A stretch of 20,831 nt of DNA from an uncultured Simplicispira sp. (GCA_903882725.1 CAIRYF010000103.1:1-20831), one strand, 5' to 3'; numbered from the stretch's first letter, positions 9,024 through 16,767 are shown. The notes: a model not told the origin generated them from the letters alone. Numbers and translations are program-made.

Positions 9024-10198
9024 CGTAATTTCAAGGTGGATAGACCCACCAAGCACAGCAGCATGGTGATGATCCAAAAGCGCACCACCACCTGCGTTTC
9101 TTTCCAGCCACTCTTTTCAAAGTGATGGTGCAAGGGGGCCATTTTCAAAATACGCCGACCTTCGCCGTATTTCTTTTTGGTGTATTTGAACCACATCACC
9201 TGCAACATCACCGAAATAGCTTCGACAACAAAAATGCCGCCCATGATGGCCAGCACGATTTCTTGGCGCACGATGACGGCAATCGTGCCCAGCGCCGCGC
9301 CCAGCGCCAGCGCACCGACGTCGCCCATAAACACCTGCGCCGGATGGGTGTTAAACCACAAAAAGGCCAGTCCGGCACCGGTCATGGCAGCACAAAAAAT
9401 CAGCAACTCGCCCGAACCCGGAATGTGCGGAAACAGCAAATACTTGGAGTACACCGTGCTGCCGACCACATACGCAAACACGCCCAGCGACGAGCCGACC
9501 ATCACCACCGGCATGATGGCCAAACCGTCGAGCCCGTCGGTCAGGTTGACGGCGTTGCTGGAGCCGACAATCACCAAATAGGTCAGGATGACAAAGCCCA
9601 GCACGCCCAGCGGGTAGCTGACTTCTTTAAAAAACGGCAGCAACAAACCGGCCTGCGCTGGCAAATCCACATCCAGCCCCGAACGCACCCACGAGACAAA
9701 CAGCCCTAGCACCTTGTAGTTGGAGCTCTCAGAGATGCTGAACACCAAATACAGCGCCGCCAGCAGGCCAACAATGGACTGCCACATATATTTCTCGCGC
9801 GAGCGCATTCCGTTGGGGTCTTTGTTGACCACCTTGCGCCAGTCGTCCACCCAGCCAATGGCACCAAAGCCCAGCATTACCAGCAGCACGATCCAGATAA
9901 AGCGGTTGGACAGGTCGGCCCACAGCAGGGTGGAGACCGTGATCGCCAGCAAAATCAGCACCCCGCCCATGGTGGGCGTGCCGCTTTTGACCAGATGCGT
10001 TTCCATGCCGTTGGTGCGGATAGGCTGGCCAATTTTGAGTTCTGCCAAGCGCGCAATGACGCGCGGGCCAGCGATCAGGCCAATCAGCAGCGCCGTCAGC
10101 GCCGCCAGCACGGCGCGCAGCGTCAGGTACTGAAAGACACGAAAAAAACCAAAATCGCTGGAGACGCTTTGCAGCCACTGCGCCAACCACATCAGCAT
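9020..10198 (-). CDS. mraY: Phospho-N-acetylmuramoyl-pentapeptide transferase
   Basis: MraY moves phospho-MurNAc-pentapeptide from UDP to undecaprenyl phosphate in the inner membrane, forming lipid I. The 392 residues give a ten-helix integral membrane protein. Family motifs in order are SGTPTMGG (72-79), the aspartate-rich GWVDDWRK (115-122), [13 protein letters not shown] (215-227), [16 protein letters not shown] (285-300) and the cytoplasmic loop MAPLHHHFE (353-361), which includes the conserved histidine triplet. The 392-residue length, with an extra segment after WVDDWRK, is what I expect in betaproteobacteria. The start ATG at 10196-10198 overlaps the murF stop by seven bases (ATGCTGA). 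A second ATG two codons in is possible. The gene overlaps murD downstream by four bases. Confidence 0.97.
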   Translation of the reverse strand: MLMWLAQWLQSVSSDFGFFRVFQYLTLRAVLAALTALLIGLIAGPRVIARLAELKIGQPIRTNGMETHLVKSGTPTMGGVLILLAITVSTLLWADLSNRFIWIVLLVMLGFGAIGWVDDWRKVVNKDPNGMRSREKYMWQSIVGLLAALYLVFSISESSNYKVLGLFVSWVRSGLDVDLPAQAGLLLPFFKEVSYPLGVLGFVILTYLVIVGSSNAVNLTDGLDGLAIMPVVMVGSSLGVFAYVVGSTVYSKYLLFPHIPGSGELLIFCAAMTGAGLAFLWFNTHPAQVFMGDVGALALGAALGTIAVIVRQEIVLAIMGGIFVVEAISVMLQVMWFKYTKKKYGEGRRILKMAPLHHHFEKSGWKETQVVVRFWIITMLLCLVGLSTLKLR

Positions 10199-11610
10199 GG
10201 AGCGCTCCCAGCCATGGCGTCCAGCGCATCCAGTGCATCCAGCACTTGTTCCATCTTCATAAACCGCGATCCCTTTACCAGCACGCTGCCCACCGTGGGC
10301 CACTGCGCTTGCAGCGCTGCTTGCAGCTGCGCCATGTTGTCAAAATGCCGCCCTGCGCCAAAAGCGGCGCTGGCGTGGGCCGATTGCACGCCCAGCGTGA
10401 ACAGCTGCTCAATGCCGCAAGCGCGCGCGTGGGCACCGGCCTCGGTGTGAAACTGCGGCCCTTGGTCGCCGACTTCGCCCATGTCGCCCATCACCAGCAG
10501 GCGCGGCGCGGGCAGCTCGGCCAGCACGGCAATGGCGGCGTGCATCGAGTCGGGGTTAGCGTTGTAGCTGTCGTCCACCACAGTGATGTGGCGCGCGCCG
10601 CGCTGCACGCCAAAAGCGCGTGAACGGCCTTTGACCGGAACAAACGCCGTCAGCCCTTGCGCAATGGCGGCCAGTGGCACGCCAGCGGCCAGTGCGCAAG
10701 CCGTGGCCGCCAGCGCATTGCGCACGTTGTGGCGTCCGGCAATCGCCAGCGTGCAAGCCAGCGCGCCTTGCGGCGTGGCGATGCGCACCTGCCACGCGCT
10801 GCCTTGCCAGTGGGCTTGGATGCAATGCACGTCAGCGCCCCCATCGTCGGCAGCGCCAAAGGTGATGCAGCGGCGCGCGCCCGCCAGAGCGCGCCACAGC
10901 GCGGTGTAGGCGTCACCCGCCGGAAACACTGCCACGCCGTCGGCTGGCAAAGCCGCCAGCACGCTGCCGTTTTCTTCGGCCACGGCCTGCACGGTGTGCA
11001 TGAATTCAAGGTGCTCGCGCTGCGCGTTGTTGACCAGCGCCACCGTCGGCTGCGCCATGGCGGCCAGCTGGGCGATTTCGCCGGGGTGGTTCATGCCCAG
11101 CTCAACCACGGCGATGCGATGCTCTGGCGTCAGGCGCAGCAAGGTGTGCGGCACGCCAATGGCATTGTTGAAATTGCCTTGCGTCGCCAGCGCCGCACTG
11201 CCAGCGTGCGCCGCCAAAATGGAGGCCAGCATCTGCGTGACGGTGGTTTTACCGTTGCTGCCGGTGACCGCTATCAACGGCAAGCCACACTGCGCGCGCC
11301 AGCCCGCCGCCAACGCGCCCAGCGCCAGCAAGGTGTCGGGTACTTCAATGCCAGCCAAACCAGCCGCTTGCAAACCGCCGTGCGCCAGCGCCGCCACAGT
11401 GCCAGCTTGGGCGGCTTGGGGTAAAAATTGGTGGGCGTCAAAGCGCTCGCCCCGCAAAGCGACGAACAAATCGCCCGCTTGCAGACTGCGGCTGTCGGTG
11501 TGGACGCGCGAAAAATAAACCGTGGCGCTGGTGCCATCGCCCACGAGGCGGGCCTGGGGAATGCGCTGCTGAATCAACTCCAGCGCCTGTTGCAAGCTCA
11601 TCATGCTCAT
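10192..11610 (-). CDS. murF: UDP-N-acetylmuramoyl-tripeptide--D-alanyl-D-alanine ligase
   Basis: MurF adds the D-Ala-D-Ala dipeptide made by DdlB to UDP-MurNAc-tripeptide, completing the cytoplasmic precursor. The 472 residues start with the MurF-type N-terminal domain ([20 protein letters not shown], about 36-55). The P-loop TGSNGKTTV is at 116-124, followed by [16 protein letters not shown] and [13 protein letters not shown]. The C-terminal domain carries [32 protein letters not shown] and [13 protein letters not shown]. It begins immediately after the murE stop with no gap. The ATGs at codons 1, 3 and 4 are all possible starts; the first is placed eight bases after a GAGAAAG purine run. 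All residues expected for catalysis appear present. Confidence 0.96.
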   Translation of the reverse strand: MSMMSLQQALELIQQRIPQARLVGDGTSATVYFSRVHTDSRSLQAGDLFVALRGERFDAHQFLPQAAQAGTVAALAHGGLQAAGLAGIEVPDTLLALGALAAGWRAQCGLPLIAVTGSNGKTTVTQMLASILAAHAGSAALATQGNFNNAIGVPHTLLRLTPEHRIAVVELGMNHPGEIAQLAAMAQPTVALVNNAQREHLEFMHTVQAVAEENGSVLAALPADGVAVFPAGDAYTALWRALAGARRCITFGAADDGGADVHCIQAHWQGSAWQVRIATPQGALACTLAIAGRHNVRNALAATACALAAGVPLAAIAQGLTAFVPVKGRSRAFGVQRGARHITVVDDSYNANPDSMHAAIAVLAELPAPRLLVMGDMGEVGDQGPQFHTEAGAHARACGIEQLFTLGVQSAHASAAFGAGRHFDNMAQLQAALQAQWPTVGSVLVKGSRFMKMEQVLDALDALDAMAGSAPC

Positions 11611-13098
11611 TCAAATACTTTCTCGGGCTTGCAGCGCCGCACGCGCTTGGGCCATGTCTGAGAACGGCCGGCGCACGCCCGCCGTCTCTTGGTAATCTTC
11701 GTGTCCTTTGCCAGCAATCAACACCACGTCGCGGGCGTCGGCCTCGGTCAGCGCCAGCGCAATCGCTCTAGCGCGGTCCACTTCGACGCGCACGGTTTGG
11801 CCGGCAATCGTGCCTTGCAGCACTTGGTGCAGGATGTGCGCCGGGTCTTCGCTGCGCGGGTTGTCGCTGGTCAGCACCACCCAGTCCGCATGGTGCTGCG
11901 CGGCAGCGCCCATTAACGGGCGTTTGCTGGCGTCGCGGTCGCCGCCGCAACCAAACACACACCACAGCTGGCCGCCACGCTCTTGCGCCAGCGGGCGCAA
12001 GGCGCGCAGCACTTGTTGCAGCGCGTCCGGCGTGTGCGCGTAGTCCACCGCCACCAGCGGCTGACCCGCTAGCACAATGCGCTCCATGCGCCCCGGCACC
12101 GGCAACAGACTGGCGCAGGCCGATACCGCGCGTGCCAGCGGCACGCCCAGCGCACGCAAAGCGGCAATCACCCCGAGCAGGTTGGAGACGTTGTAGTCGC
12201 CGATCAGCGCAGTTTGCAGCGCATGGCGCTCGCCGCCTTCGACCACCGTAAAGCGCAGTCCCGTGTCGCCAAAGCCTATATCTTGTGCTTGCAGCCGCGC
12301 GCTGCGGTGCATCGACACGCTCCACACCTCCAAGCTGCGCGCTGCCAGTGCCGCGTGCAGCGCAGCGCCGTGGGCATCGTCGATGTTGATCACTGCCGCT
12401 TGCAAACCCGGCCAGTCAAACAGCGCCACTTTGGACTGCCAATAGGCGTCCATGTTGCCGTGGTAGTCAAGGTGGTCTTGCGTGAAGTTAGTAAACACGC
12501 CCACGCGAATGCGTGTGCCCGCCAGCCGGTGCTCGGCCAAGCCAATCGACGAAGCTTCGATGGCGCAGCTGCGCACGCCAGCATCCACAAACTGGCGAAA
12601 TGCGCGCTGCAAGCGCACTGGGTCGGGCGTGGTCATGCCGGTGTTTTCGAGCTGCGGAGGCACTCCCATGCCCAAAGTGCCCACTAGCCCGCATGGAATA
12701 AGCGCTTTCAGCTCACATTTTTGTAGCGCATCAGCCAGCCACCAAGCGCTGCTGGTTTTGCCATTGGTGCCGGTAAAGGCCACCACATGGAGTGACTGCG
12801 AAGGCTGGCCAAACCACTGCGCGGCAATGTCGCCGGTAGCGGCTTTCAAATCGGTCAGCGCGGCCATGGGCGCACCAGCAAAGTCAAACGCCTCGACACC
12901 AACTTGCTCCACCAAGCAGGCGCTGGCACCGCGTGCGGTGGCGCTGGCAACATGGGCGCGGCCATCGGTGGCGGCACCCGGCCAGGCAATAAAGCCGTCA
13001 CCCGGGGCAATCAGGCGGCTGTCGGTGTGCAGCGTGCCGGTGACGCGCTGGCGCAGCCACTGCACCGCCGCGCGGGCGTTATCCAACAACGGGGGCAT
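11611..13098 (-). CDS. murE: UDP-N-acetylmuramoyl-L-alanyl-D-glutamate--2,6-diaminopimelate ligase
   Basis: MurE adds meso-diaminopimelate to UDP-MurNAc-L-Ala-D-Glu. The 495 residues contain HTDSRLIAPGDGFIAWPGAATDGR in the UDP-binding domain (about 24-47), the P-loop TGTNGKTS (109-116), TTPDPVRLQ, EASSIGLAEHRL and FTNFTQDHLDYHG. The C-terminal domain has VDYAHTPDAL, GCGGDRDASKRPLMG and DNPR (412-415); DNPR marks the diaminopimelate-specific rather than lysine-specific enzymes, so the cell wall is of the usual Gram-negative type. It abuts ftsI (TAA then ATG) with GAGGAG as ribosome binding site. Residues 125-134 (LQKCELKALI), just after the P-loop helix, are encoded by a dispersed repeat copy in a place where family members vary. 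Confidence 0.97.
   Translation of the reverse strand: MPPLLDNARAAVQWLRQRVTGTLHTDSRLIAPGDGFIAWPGAATDGRAHVASATARGASACLVEQVGVEAFDFAGAPMAALTDLKAATGDIAAQWFGQPSQSLHVVAFTGTNGKTSSAWWLADALQKCELKALIPCGLVGTLGMGVPPQLENTGMTTPDPVRLQRAFRQFVDAGVRSCAIEASSIGLAEHRLAGTRIRVGVFTNFTQDHLDYHGNMDAYWQSKVALFDWPGLQAAVINIDDAHGAALHAALAARSLEVWSVSMHRSARLQAQDIGFGDTGLRFTVVEGGERHALQTALIGDYNVSNLLGVIAALRALGVPLARAVSACASLLPVPGRMERIVLAGQPLVAVDYAHTPDALQQVLRALRPLAQERGGQLWCVFGCGGDRDASKRPLMGAAAQHHADWVVLTSDNPRSEDPAHILHQVLQGTIAGQTVRVEVDRARAIALALTEADARDVVLIAGKGHEDYQETAGVRRPFSDMAQARAALQARESI
12695..12727 (-). repeat. Dispersed repeat copy inside murE
   Basis: Read from 12727 on the minus strand it starts GCTACAAAA, has AGC at 15 and AGCGCTTAT at 22. 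By hand count 23 of 33 bases match the murG copy with no gap. It encodes ALQKCELKALI in the same reading phase as the murG and murC copies. A weaker match (GGGCT at 38, AGTGGGC at 43) may extend it to full length, but that part also encodes the conserved GLVGTLG of MurE, so it may be coincidence. Confidence 0.7.
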
Positions 13099-14844
13099 TT
13101 ACAAAGTCTCCTCGGCCACGTCAGCGACGATTTGCGGCTTGACGGCCATGTCTGGCGGCACGCCCATCATGCGCAGGGTTTGCTGCACCACCTCGCTGAA
13201 CACCGGCGCGGCGACGGTGCCGCCGTAATAAGTGCCGTTGTTGGGCTCGTCCACCATCACCGCGACGATGATGCGCGGCTTGTCGATGGGTGCCATGCCG
13301 GTAAACCAAGCGCGGTATTTGCCGGTGGCGTAGGTTTTGCCAATTTGCTTGCGCGCCGTGCCCGATTTGCCGCCGACCGAATAGCCCTGCGTTTGTGCGC
13401 GCTGCCCAGTGCCGCCGGGGCCAGCAGCCATTTGCAGCATCTTGCGCACTTGGGCAGCGGTTTGCGGTGTAAACACTGGCACGCCCATAGCCGGCTGGTC
13501 GCTCTTGAGCATGGTGGCGGTAATGATTTGGCCGTCGTGGGCAAACACGGTGTACGAGCGCGCCATTTGAAACAGGCTGGCCGACAAACCATAGCCATAT
13601 GACATGGTGGCTTGCTCAATCGGGCGCCAGGTTTTGTAGGCACGCAAGCGGCCACTGACAGCGCCCGGAAAGGCAATTTGCGGCTTTTGCCCAAAACCGG
13701 CGGCTGAGAAGGTCTCCCACATCTCGCGCGCTGGCATTTGCATCGCCAACTTGGTGGTGCCAACGTTGCTGGACTTTTGAATCACGCCTTCAACTGTCAA
13801 TACGCCGTAGTTGTGCGTATCGGAGATGGTCGAGCCGGTAATAGTGACACGTCCCGGGGTGGTATCGACCACCGTACCGGGGCGCACCCGACCGCTATTG
13901 AGTGCCAAGCCAATCGTGAACGGCTTCATGGTCGAGCCAGGCTCAAAGGTGTCTGTCAGGGCGCGGTTGCGCAGTTGTTCGCCGGTCAGATTTTGGCGTT
14001 TGTCGGGCGCATAGCTGGGGTAATTGGCCAACGCCAGCACTTCGCCGGTGATGGCGTCCAGCACCACCACACTGCCCGCCTTGGCCTTATGCGCAATCAC
14101 TTGGTCACGCAGTTTTTGGTAGGCAAAAAACTGCACTTTGCTGTCGATGGACAGCTGCATATCGCGCCCATCCATGGGCGGCACGATTTCACCCACGCCT
14201 TCGACGACGCGGCCCATGCGATCTTTGATGACGCGGCGCGAACCAGCCTTGCCAGCCAACAGGTCGTTAAAGGCCAACTCCATGCCTTCTTGGCCCTTGT
14301 CTTCAACGTTGGTAAAACCGACGACATGGGCACTCGACTCGCCCTCGGGGTATTGGCGTTTGTATTCTTTGCGCAGGTAAATGCCCGCAATGCCCAGCGC
14401 GGTGATTTTCTCGCCCACATCCCAGTCCAACTGGCGCTTGAGCCAGACGAAGGTTTTATCTTCTTCGGCCAGCTTGGCGATCAGGCTGGGCAGCGGTGTC
14501 TCCATCAGCTTGGCCAGCTCTTTGAGCTGGGCACGCACCTGCGGATCGTCTTGTTTAACGTCTTCAGGAATAGCCCAAATGCTGGCTGCAGGGACACTGG
14601 AGGCCAGAATTAAGCCGTTGCGGTCAAGCAACTTGCCCCGGTAAGCAGGCAAATCTAGCGTGCGGGCAAAGCGCACCTCACCTTGGCGCTGAAAGAAGGC
14701 GTTGTCTATCACTTGCACATACGCAGCACGCGCACCCAAGCCTAAAAACGCAGTCGCAATCACCCCAACAATGAGCTTGCTGCGTCCCGGCGGTGTCTTG
14801 CTTGCCAGCAGTGGGCTGGAGGTGTAGCGGATGCTGCGACTCAT
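13099..14844 (-). CDS. ftsI: Septal peptidoglycan transpeptidase FtsI (PBP3)
   Basis: FtsI is the class B penicillin-binding protein that cross-links septal peptidoglycan made by FtsW. The 581 residues show a short cytoplasmic tail, one transmembrane helix at about 23-40, and a pedestal domain beginning near ARTLDLPAYRGKLLDRNGLILA (60-81) with the family's RG and DRNG signatures. The transpeptidase domain carries STMK with catalytic Ser304 (304-307), SSN (358-360) and KSGT (493-496). The start ATG overlaps the ftsL stop as ATGA, matching an FtsL-FtsI partnership in the septal synthase complex. The stop abuts murE. All three penicillin-binding motifs are intact, so the enzyme should be active and beta-lactam sensitive; this last point is family knowledge. 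Confidence 0.98.
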   Translation of the reverse strand: MSRSIRYTSSPLLASKTPPGRSKLIVGVIATAFLGLGARAAYVQVIDNAFFQRQGEVRFARTLDLPAYRGKLLDRNGLILASSVPAASIWAIPEDVKQDDPQVRAQLKELAKLMETPLPSLIAKLAEEDKTFVWLKRQLDWDVGEKITALGIAGIYLRKEYKRQYPEGESSAHVVGFTNVEDKGQEGMELAFNDLLAGKAGSRRVIKDRMGRVVEGVGEIVPPMDGRDMQLSIDSKVQFFAYQKLRDQVIAHKAKAGSVVVLDAITGEVLALANYPSYAPDKRQNLTGEQLRNRALTDTFEPGSTMKPFTIGLALNSGRVRPGTVVDTTPGRVTITGSTISDTHNYGVLTVEGVIQKSSNVGTTKLAMQMPAREMWETFSAAGFGQKPQIAFPGAVSGRLRAYKTWRPIEQATMSYGYGLSASLFQMARSYTVFAHDGQIITATMLKSDQPAMGVPVFTPQTAAQVRKMLQMAAGPGGTGQRAQTQGYSVGGKSGTARKQIGKTYATGKYRAWFTGMAPIDKPRIIVAVMVDEPNNGTYYGGTVAAPVFSEVVQQTLRMMGVPPDMAVKPQIVADVAEETL

Positions 14845-15152
14845 GGCGCCTCTTTCTTTGGCGCTGCAACGGCAGCGCCAGCTGCGGCAGACGCATCGCG
14901 GACATATTCAGTAATCGACGGCGTGGCCGTGCGCATATGCAACTGCGTGTGTGCCAACGTTTCTACCCGCAATGGCGTGGCCTGGGCACGCTTGTCTACC
15001 CGCAGGCGTTCGTGCTCTAGTTCTAGGCGGCGCGCTTCGCTTTGGGCGCGGTCAAGCTCGGTGTAAAGCAGGCGCGAGTCGTATTGGATGCGCACCAAAT
15101 ACAAGGCACTGGCCAGCACTGCCAGCAGCAGCAACAGGTTCAGGCGCATCAT
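14841..15152 (-). CDS. ftsL: Cell division protein FtsL
   Basis: FtsL is a small bitopic protein that forms a coiled coil with FtsB and, with FtsQ, controls activation of FtsW-FtsI. The 103 residues begin with an almost all-hydrophobic helix (MMRLNLLLLLAVLASALYLV, 1-20). A charged heptad-rich periplasmic segment follows (about 25-60, DSRLLYTELDRAQSEARRLE) that should form the coiled coil. The tail ends in an Ala/Lys-rich stretch (AAVAAPKKEAP). The start is the first of two consecutive ATGs at 15150-15152, preceded by AAGGAG at good spacing. It lies 31 bases after the rsmH stop. Identification rests on position and architecture, since FtsL sequences are poorly conserved. Confidence 0.92.
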   Translation of the reverse strand: MMRLNLLLLLAVLASALYLVRIQYDSRLLYTELDRAQSEARRLELEHERLRVDKRAQATPLRVETLAHTQLHMRTATPSITEYVRDASAAAGAAVAAPKKEAP

Positions 15153-15183
15153 GCACAGCTCCTTTGCCTCAGCACAGCCAGGT

Positions 15184-16113
15184 TCATGCAGGCACCTGTG
15201 TGCGCTCGGCCACGCGCATCACAGCGCTGCGCGAACGCGGATTGACTGCTACTTCGGCGGCGCTGGGTTTGATGCGCGCCAGCGCCTTCAGGCGCATCGG
15301 CTGGGGCAGCGCAAACGGCGCGCGCCGGTCGTAGACCTCTTTGGAGTGCTCGGCAATGAACTGCTTGACGATGCGGTCTTCAAGCGAATGAAAGCTAATC
15401 ACCACCAAACGCCCGCCCGGTTGCAACACCGACAGGCTGGCCGCTAGTGCTTGTTGCAGTTCTTGCAACTCGGCATTGATGAAAATCCGAAAAGCCTGAA
15501 AGGTGCGTGTGGCCGGATTTTGGCCTGCCTCGCGGGTCTTGACCGTGCCAGCCACGAGGTCGGCCAACTCGGCGGTAGTAGCAAGCGGGCCACGCTCTTG
15601 TCGGCGAGCAACAATCGCCTTTGCAATGGGGCCAGCAAACCGTTCTTCACCATATTCACGTATTACCTCTGCAATCTGTCCAACCTCAGCGCTTGCCAGC
15701 CACTGCGCCACGCTTTCGCCGCGCGTGGTGTCCATGCGCATATCCAGCGGGCCATCAAAGCGAAAACTAAAGCCGCGCTCAGGACTGTCAATTTGGGGGG
15801 AACTCACACCCAAATCCATCAACACCCCGCAGGCGCTGGCGGGCTCTAGGTCGGCCAAGTGGCGAAAGCCCTCGTGGCGAATTGAAAAACGCGCGTCCTC
15901 GATAAGCGCTGCGGCGCTGACAGCTTCGGGGTCTTTGTCAAATGCCAACAACTGCCCTTGTGGGCCTAAGCGCGCAAGAATGTGGCGCGAGTGGCCGCCT
16001 CGGCCAAAGGTGGCGTCAATCCAAGTGCCTTGCGCCAGCGCTTGGGCACCAGCTAGCAAAGCCTCAACAGCTTCGTTGAGCAGCACAGTGGTGTGTGGTC
16101 GAGGTTCGGTCAT
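15184..16113 (-). CDS. rsmH: 16S rRNA (cytosine(1402)-N(4))-methyltransferase RsmH
   Basis: RsmH (formerly MraW) methylates N4 of C1402 in 16S rRNA using S-adenosylmethionine and is normally the second gene of dcw clusters. The 309 residues show [14 protein letters not shown] (7-20), the SAM-binding glycine motif [14 protein letters not shown] (33-46), AFDKDPEAV, the motif [14 protein letters not shown] and the C-terminal [16 protein letters not shown] segment, followed by RRAPFALP and [11 protein letters not shown]. The length is typical. The start ATG at 16111-16113 forms an ATGA overlap with the stop of the mraZ remnant and has AAAGG about eight bases upstream. With mraZ gone, rsmH is the first intact gene of the cluster. 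Confidence 0.97.
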   Translation of the reverse strand: MTEPRPHTTVLLNEAVEALLAGAQALAQGTWIDATFGRGGHSRHILARLGPQGQLLAFDKDPEAVSAAALIEDARFSIRHEGFRHLADLEPASACGVLMDLGVSSPQIDSPERGFSFRFDGPLDMRMDTTRGESVAQWLASAEVGQIAEVIREYGEERFAGPIAKAIVARRQERGPLATTAELADLVAGTVKTREAGQNPATRTFQAFRIFINAELQELQQALAASLSVLQPGGRLVVISFHSLEDRIVKQFIAEHSKEVYDRRAPFALPQPMRLKALARIKPSAAEVAVNPRSRSAVMRVAERTQVPA

Positions 16114-16310
16114 GCGGTGCCTTTAGAAAGCAAAGGCAGTGGGGCAATGCGTTCGCAAAATTTTTCCCATTCGGGACGGGGAAAAACCATAAGGCATCCG
16201 TGGGTGTTTGGTAGGGGGCATTTGGCCTGAAACACAGACAGATGCCTCGCCCTTGGTTTTGACTGATTTAAGCGGAAAGAAGCACAACGAAGCACAACCA
16301 AGGGGCTATT
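16110..16310 (-). pseudogene. mraZ: Decayed mraZ (transcriptional regulator MraZ) fragment
   Basis: MraZ is normally a protein of about 140-150 residues with two SpoVT/AbrB-like domains that binds DNA repeats upstream of its own gene and is the first gene of the dcw cluster. Here, translating the minus strand from about 16203, the peptide HGCLMVFPRPEWEKFCERIAPLPL matches the characteristic middle of the MraZ N-terminal domain as I know it. The preceding piece, KTKGEASVCVSGQMPPTKHP (16260-16201), is in another frame and matches the earlier part (family pattern DAKGRLSV, SGQ, TKHP). The frame breaks at about 16198-16206, where the family would read TKHPHGCL. Upstream of KTKGEASV similarity fades and a stop lies near 16308. 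After APLPL only LSKGTA remains before the TGA, so the second AbrB domain and C-terminus are absent. No intact product can be made. Confidence 0.8.
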
Positions 16311-16320
16311 TTCCCACTTT
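16279..16320 (-). promoter_or_regulatory. Possible decayed MraZ operator with 10-bp tandem
   Basis: On the minus strand the segment starts AAAGTGGGAAAA at 16320. On the plus strand GAAGCACAAC is perfectly repeated at 16279-16288 and 16289-16298. MraZ operators known elsewhere are direct repeats of short TGGG- or AAAGTG-type boxes with about ten-base periodicity. One good box remains here; the tandem is not a clear box and may overlap the eroded mraZ start. I could not place a convincing dcw promoter near it. Confidence 0.25.
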
Positions 16321-16504
16321 ATGGCAATTTCCCGCACTGTATCAGGAAATGAATCCAAACTGCCTGCTAAAGAAGCCGCTTATCTCAACAAAATCAAGGG
16401 CTTAGAACCTGAATTGTAGGCGCACAATAACAAATATCTCTACGCAGAAAGGCAGTTAGCGCGTGCGATGAGAAACGCTTTGTCCCTGCAAAATATTCGG
16501 GTAA
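16311..16504. other. Gene-free, AT-richer stretch with interrupted peptide fragments
   Basis: Nothing intact is visible. In one plus frame from 16321 the sequence reads MAISRTVSGNESKLPAKEAAY and continues LNKIKGLEPEL to a TAG at 16417-16419. It then carries on in the same frame as AHNNKYLYAERQLARAMRNA to another TAG near 16510. The charged, helix-like composition suggests the remains of a coding sequence, but I recognise no family and there is no ribosome binding site. The base composition is less GC-rich than the genes on either side, which could mean foreign or long-unselected DNA. Confidence 0.35.
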
Positions 16505-16680
16505 TCCCGTAGTGCGGGTCTGCCAATCACGCCTTGGATCGCCAAGTTCGGCACTCAAAAGGCCGCATCCAAGCACCCGCGCGCCGGTGCCGTGTGGGCG
16601 GGCGAATACAACAGCGTCTGGCTGGCGGCCACCGGGCTGTTCTCGCGCCCCAGCCACTGCACTGACAGCTATAGCTATTG
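16505..16680 (+). pseudogene. Open tail of an unidentified gene without a start
   Basis: A plus-strand frame is open from just after a TAA at about 16502-16504 to a TGA at 16678-16680. It reads GLPITPWIAKFGTQKAASKH, then PRAGAVWAGEYNSVWLAATG, then LFSRPSHCTD. The GC-rich third positions and regular amino-acid use look like genuine coding sequence, and the final SYSY plus stop fall inside the dispersed repeat copy, as if the repeat had truncated or capped the gene. No start codon with a ribosome binding site is visible. I do not recognise the family. A competing minus-strand opening over the same bases has less natural composition. It could also be a chance frame. Confidence 0.3.
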
Positions 16681-16736
16681 AAATAATAGCTAATAGCGCT
16701 TGACTACATTGCCTCAGAGGCCTATTTGATTCAAAA
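16674..16736 (+). repeat. Dispersed 63-bp repeat, intergenic full-length copy
   Basis: The copy starts GCTATTGAAATAATAGC, with AGCGCTT at position 22, GCCTC at 38, AGAGGCC at 43, GAT at 55 and CAAAA at 59-63. All landmarks share register with the murG copy. It contains inverted repeats CTATT/AATAG (16675-16689) and GCCTC-A-GAGGC (16711-16721). It overlaps the likely promoter of the ABC operon and the stop of the orphan frame upstream. Confidence 0.75.
16700..16728 (+). promoter_or_regulatory. Probable sigma-70 promoter of the ABC importer operon
   Basis: TTGACT (16700-16705) and TATTTG (16723-16728) are separated by 17 bases, giving a good -35 and a mediocre -10 about 40 bases before the ATPase start. 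Both boxes lie within the dispersed repeat. The spacer contains the perfect palindrome GCCTC-A-GAGGC, which could be an operator or just part of the repeat. Confidence 0.45.
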
Positions 16737-16767
16737 GGTAACCGCAAACTGAGAGACAATCGCGGCC

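Noticed and set aside
10300-10330. Repeated GCTTGCAGC words in murF
   Set aside because: They encode the AALQAQ-type helix of MurF with common codons and do not match the dispersed repeat.
15895-15945. AGCGCTTAT-like sequence on the minus strand in rsmH
   Set aside because: The upstream GCT and AGC landmarks are not at the repeat spacing and the codons encode the expected [18 protein letters not shown] of RsmH; taken as chance.
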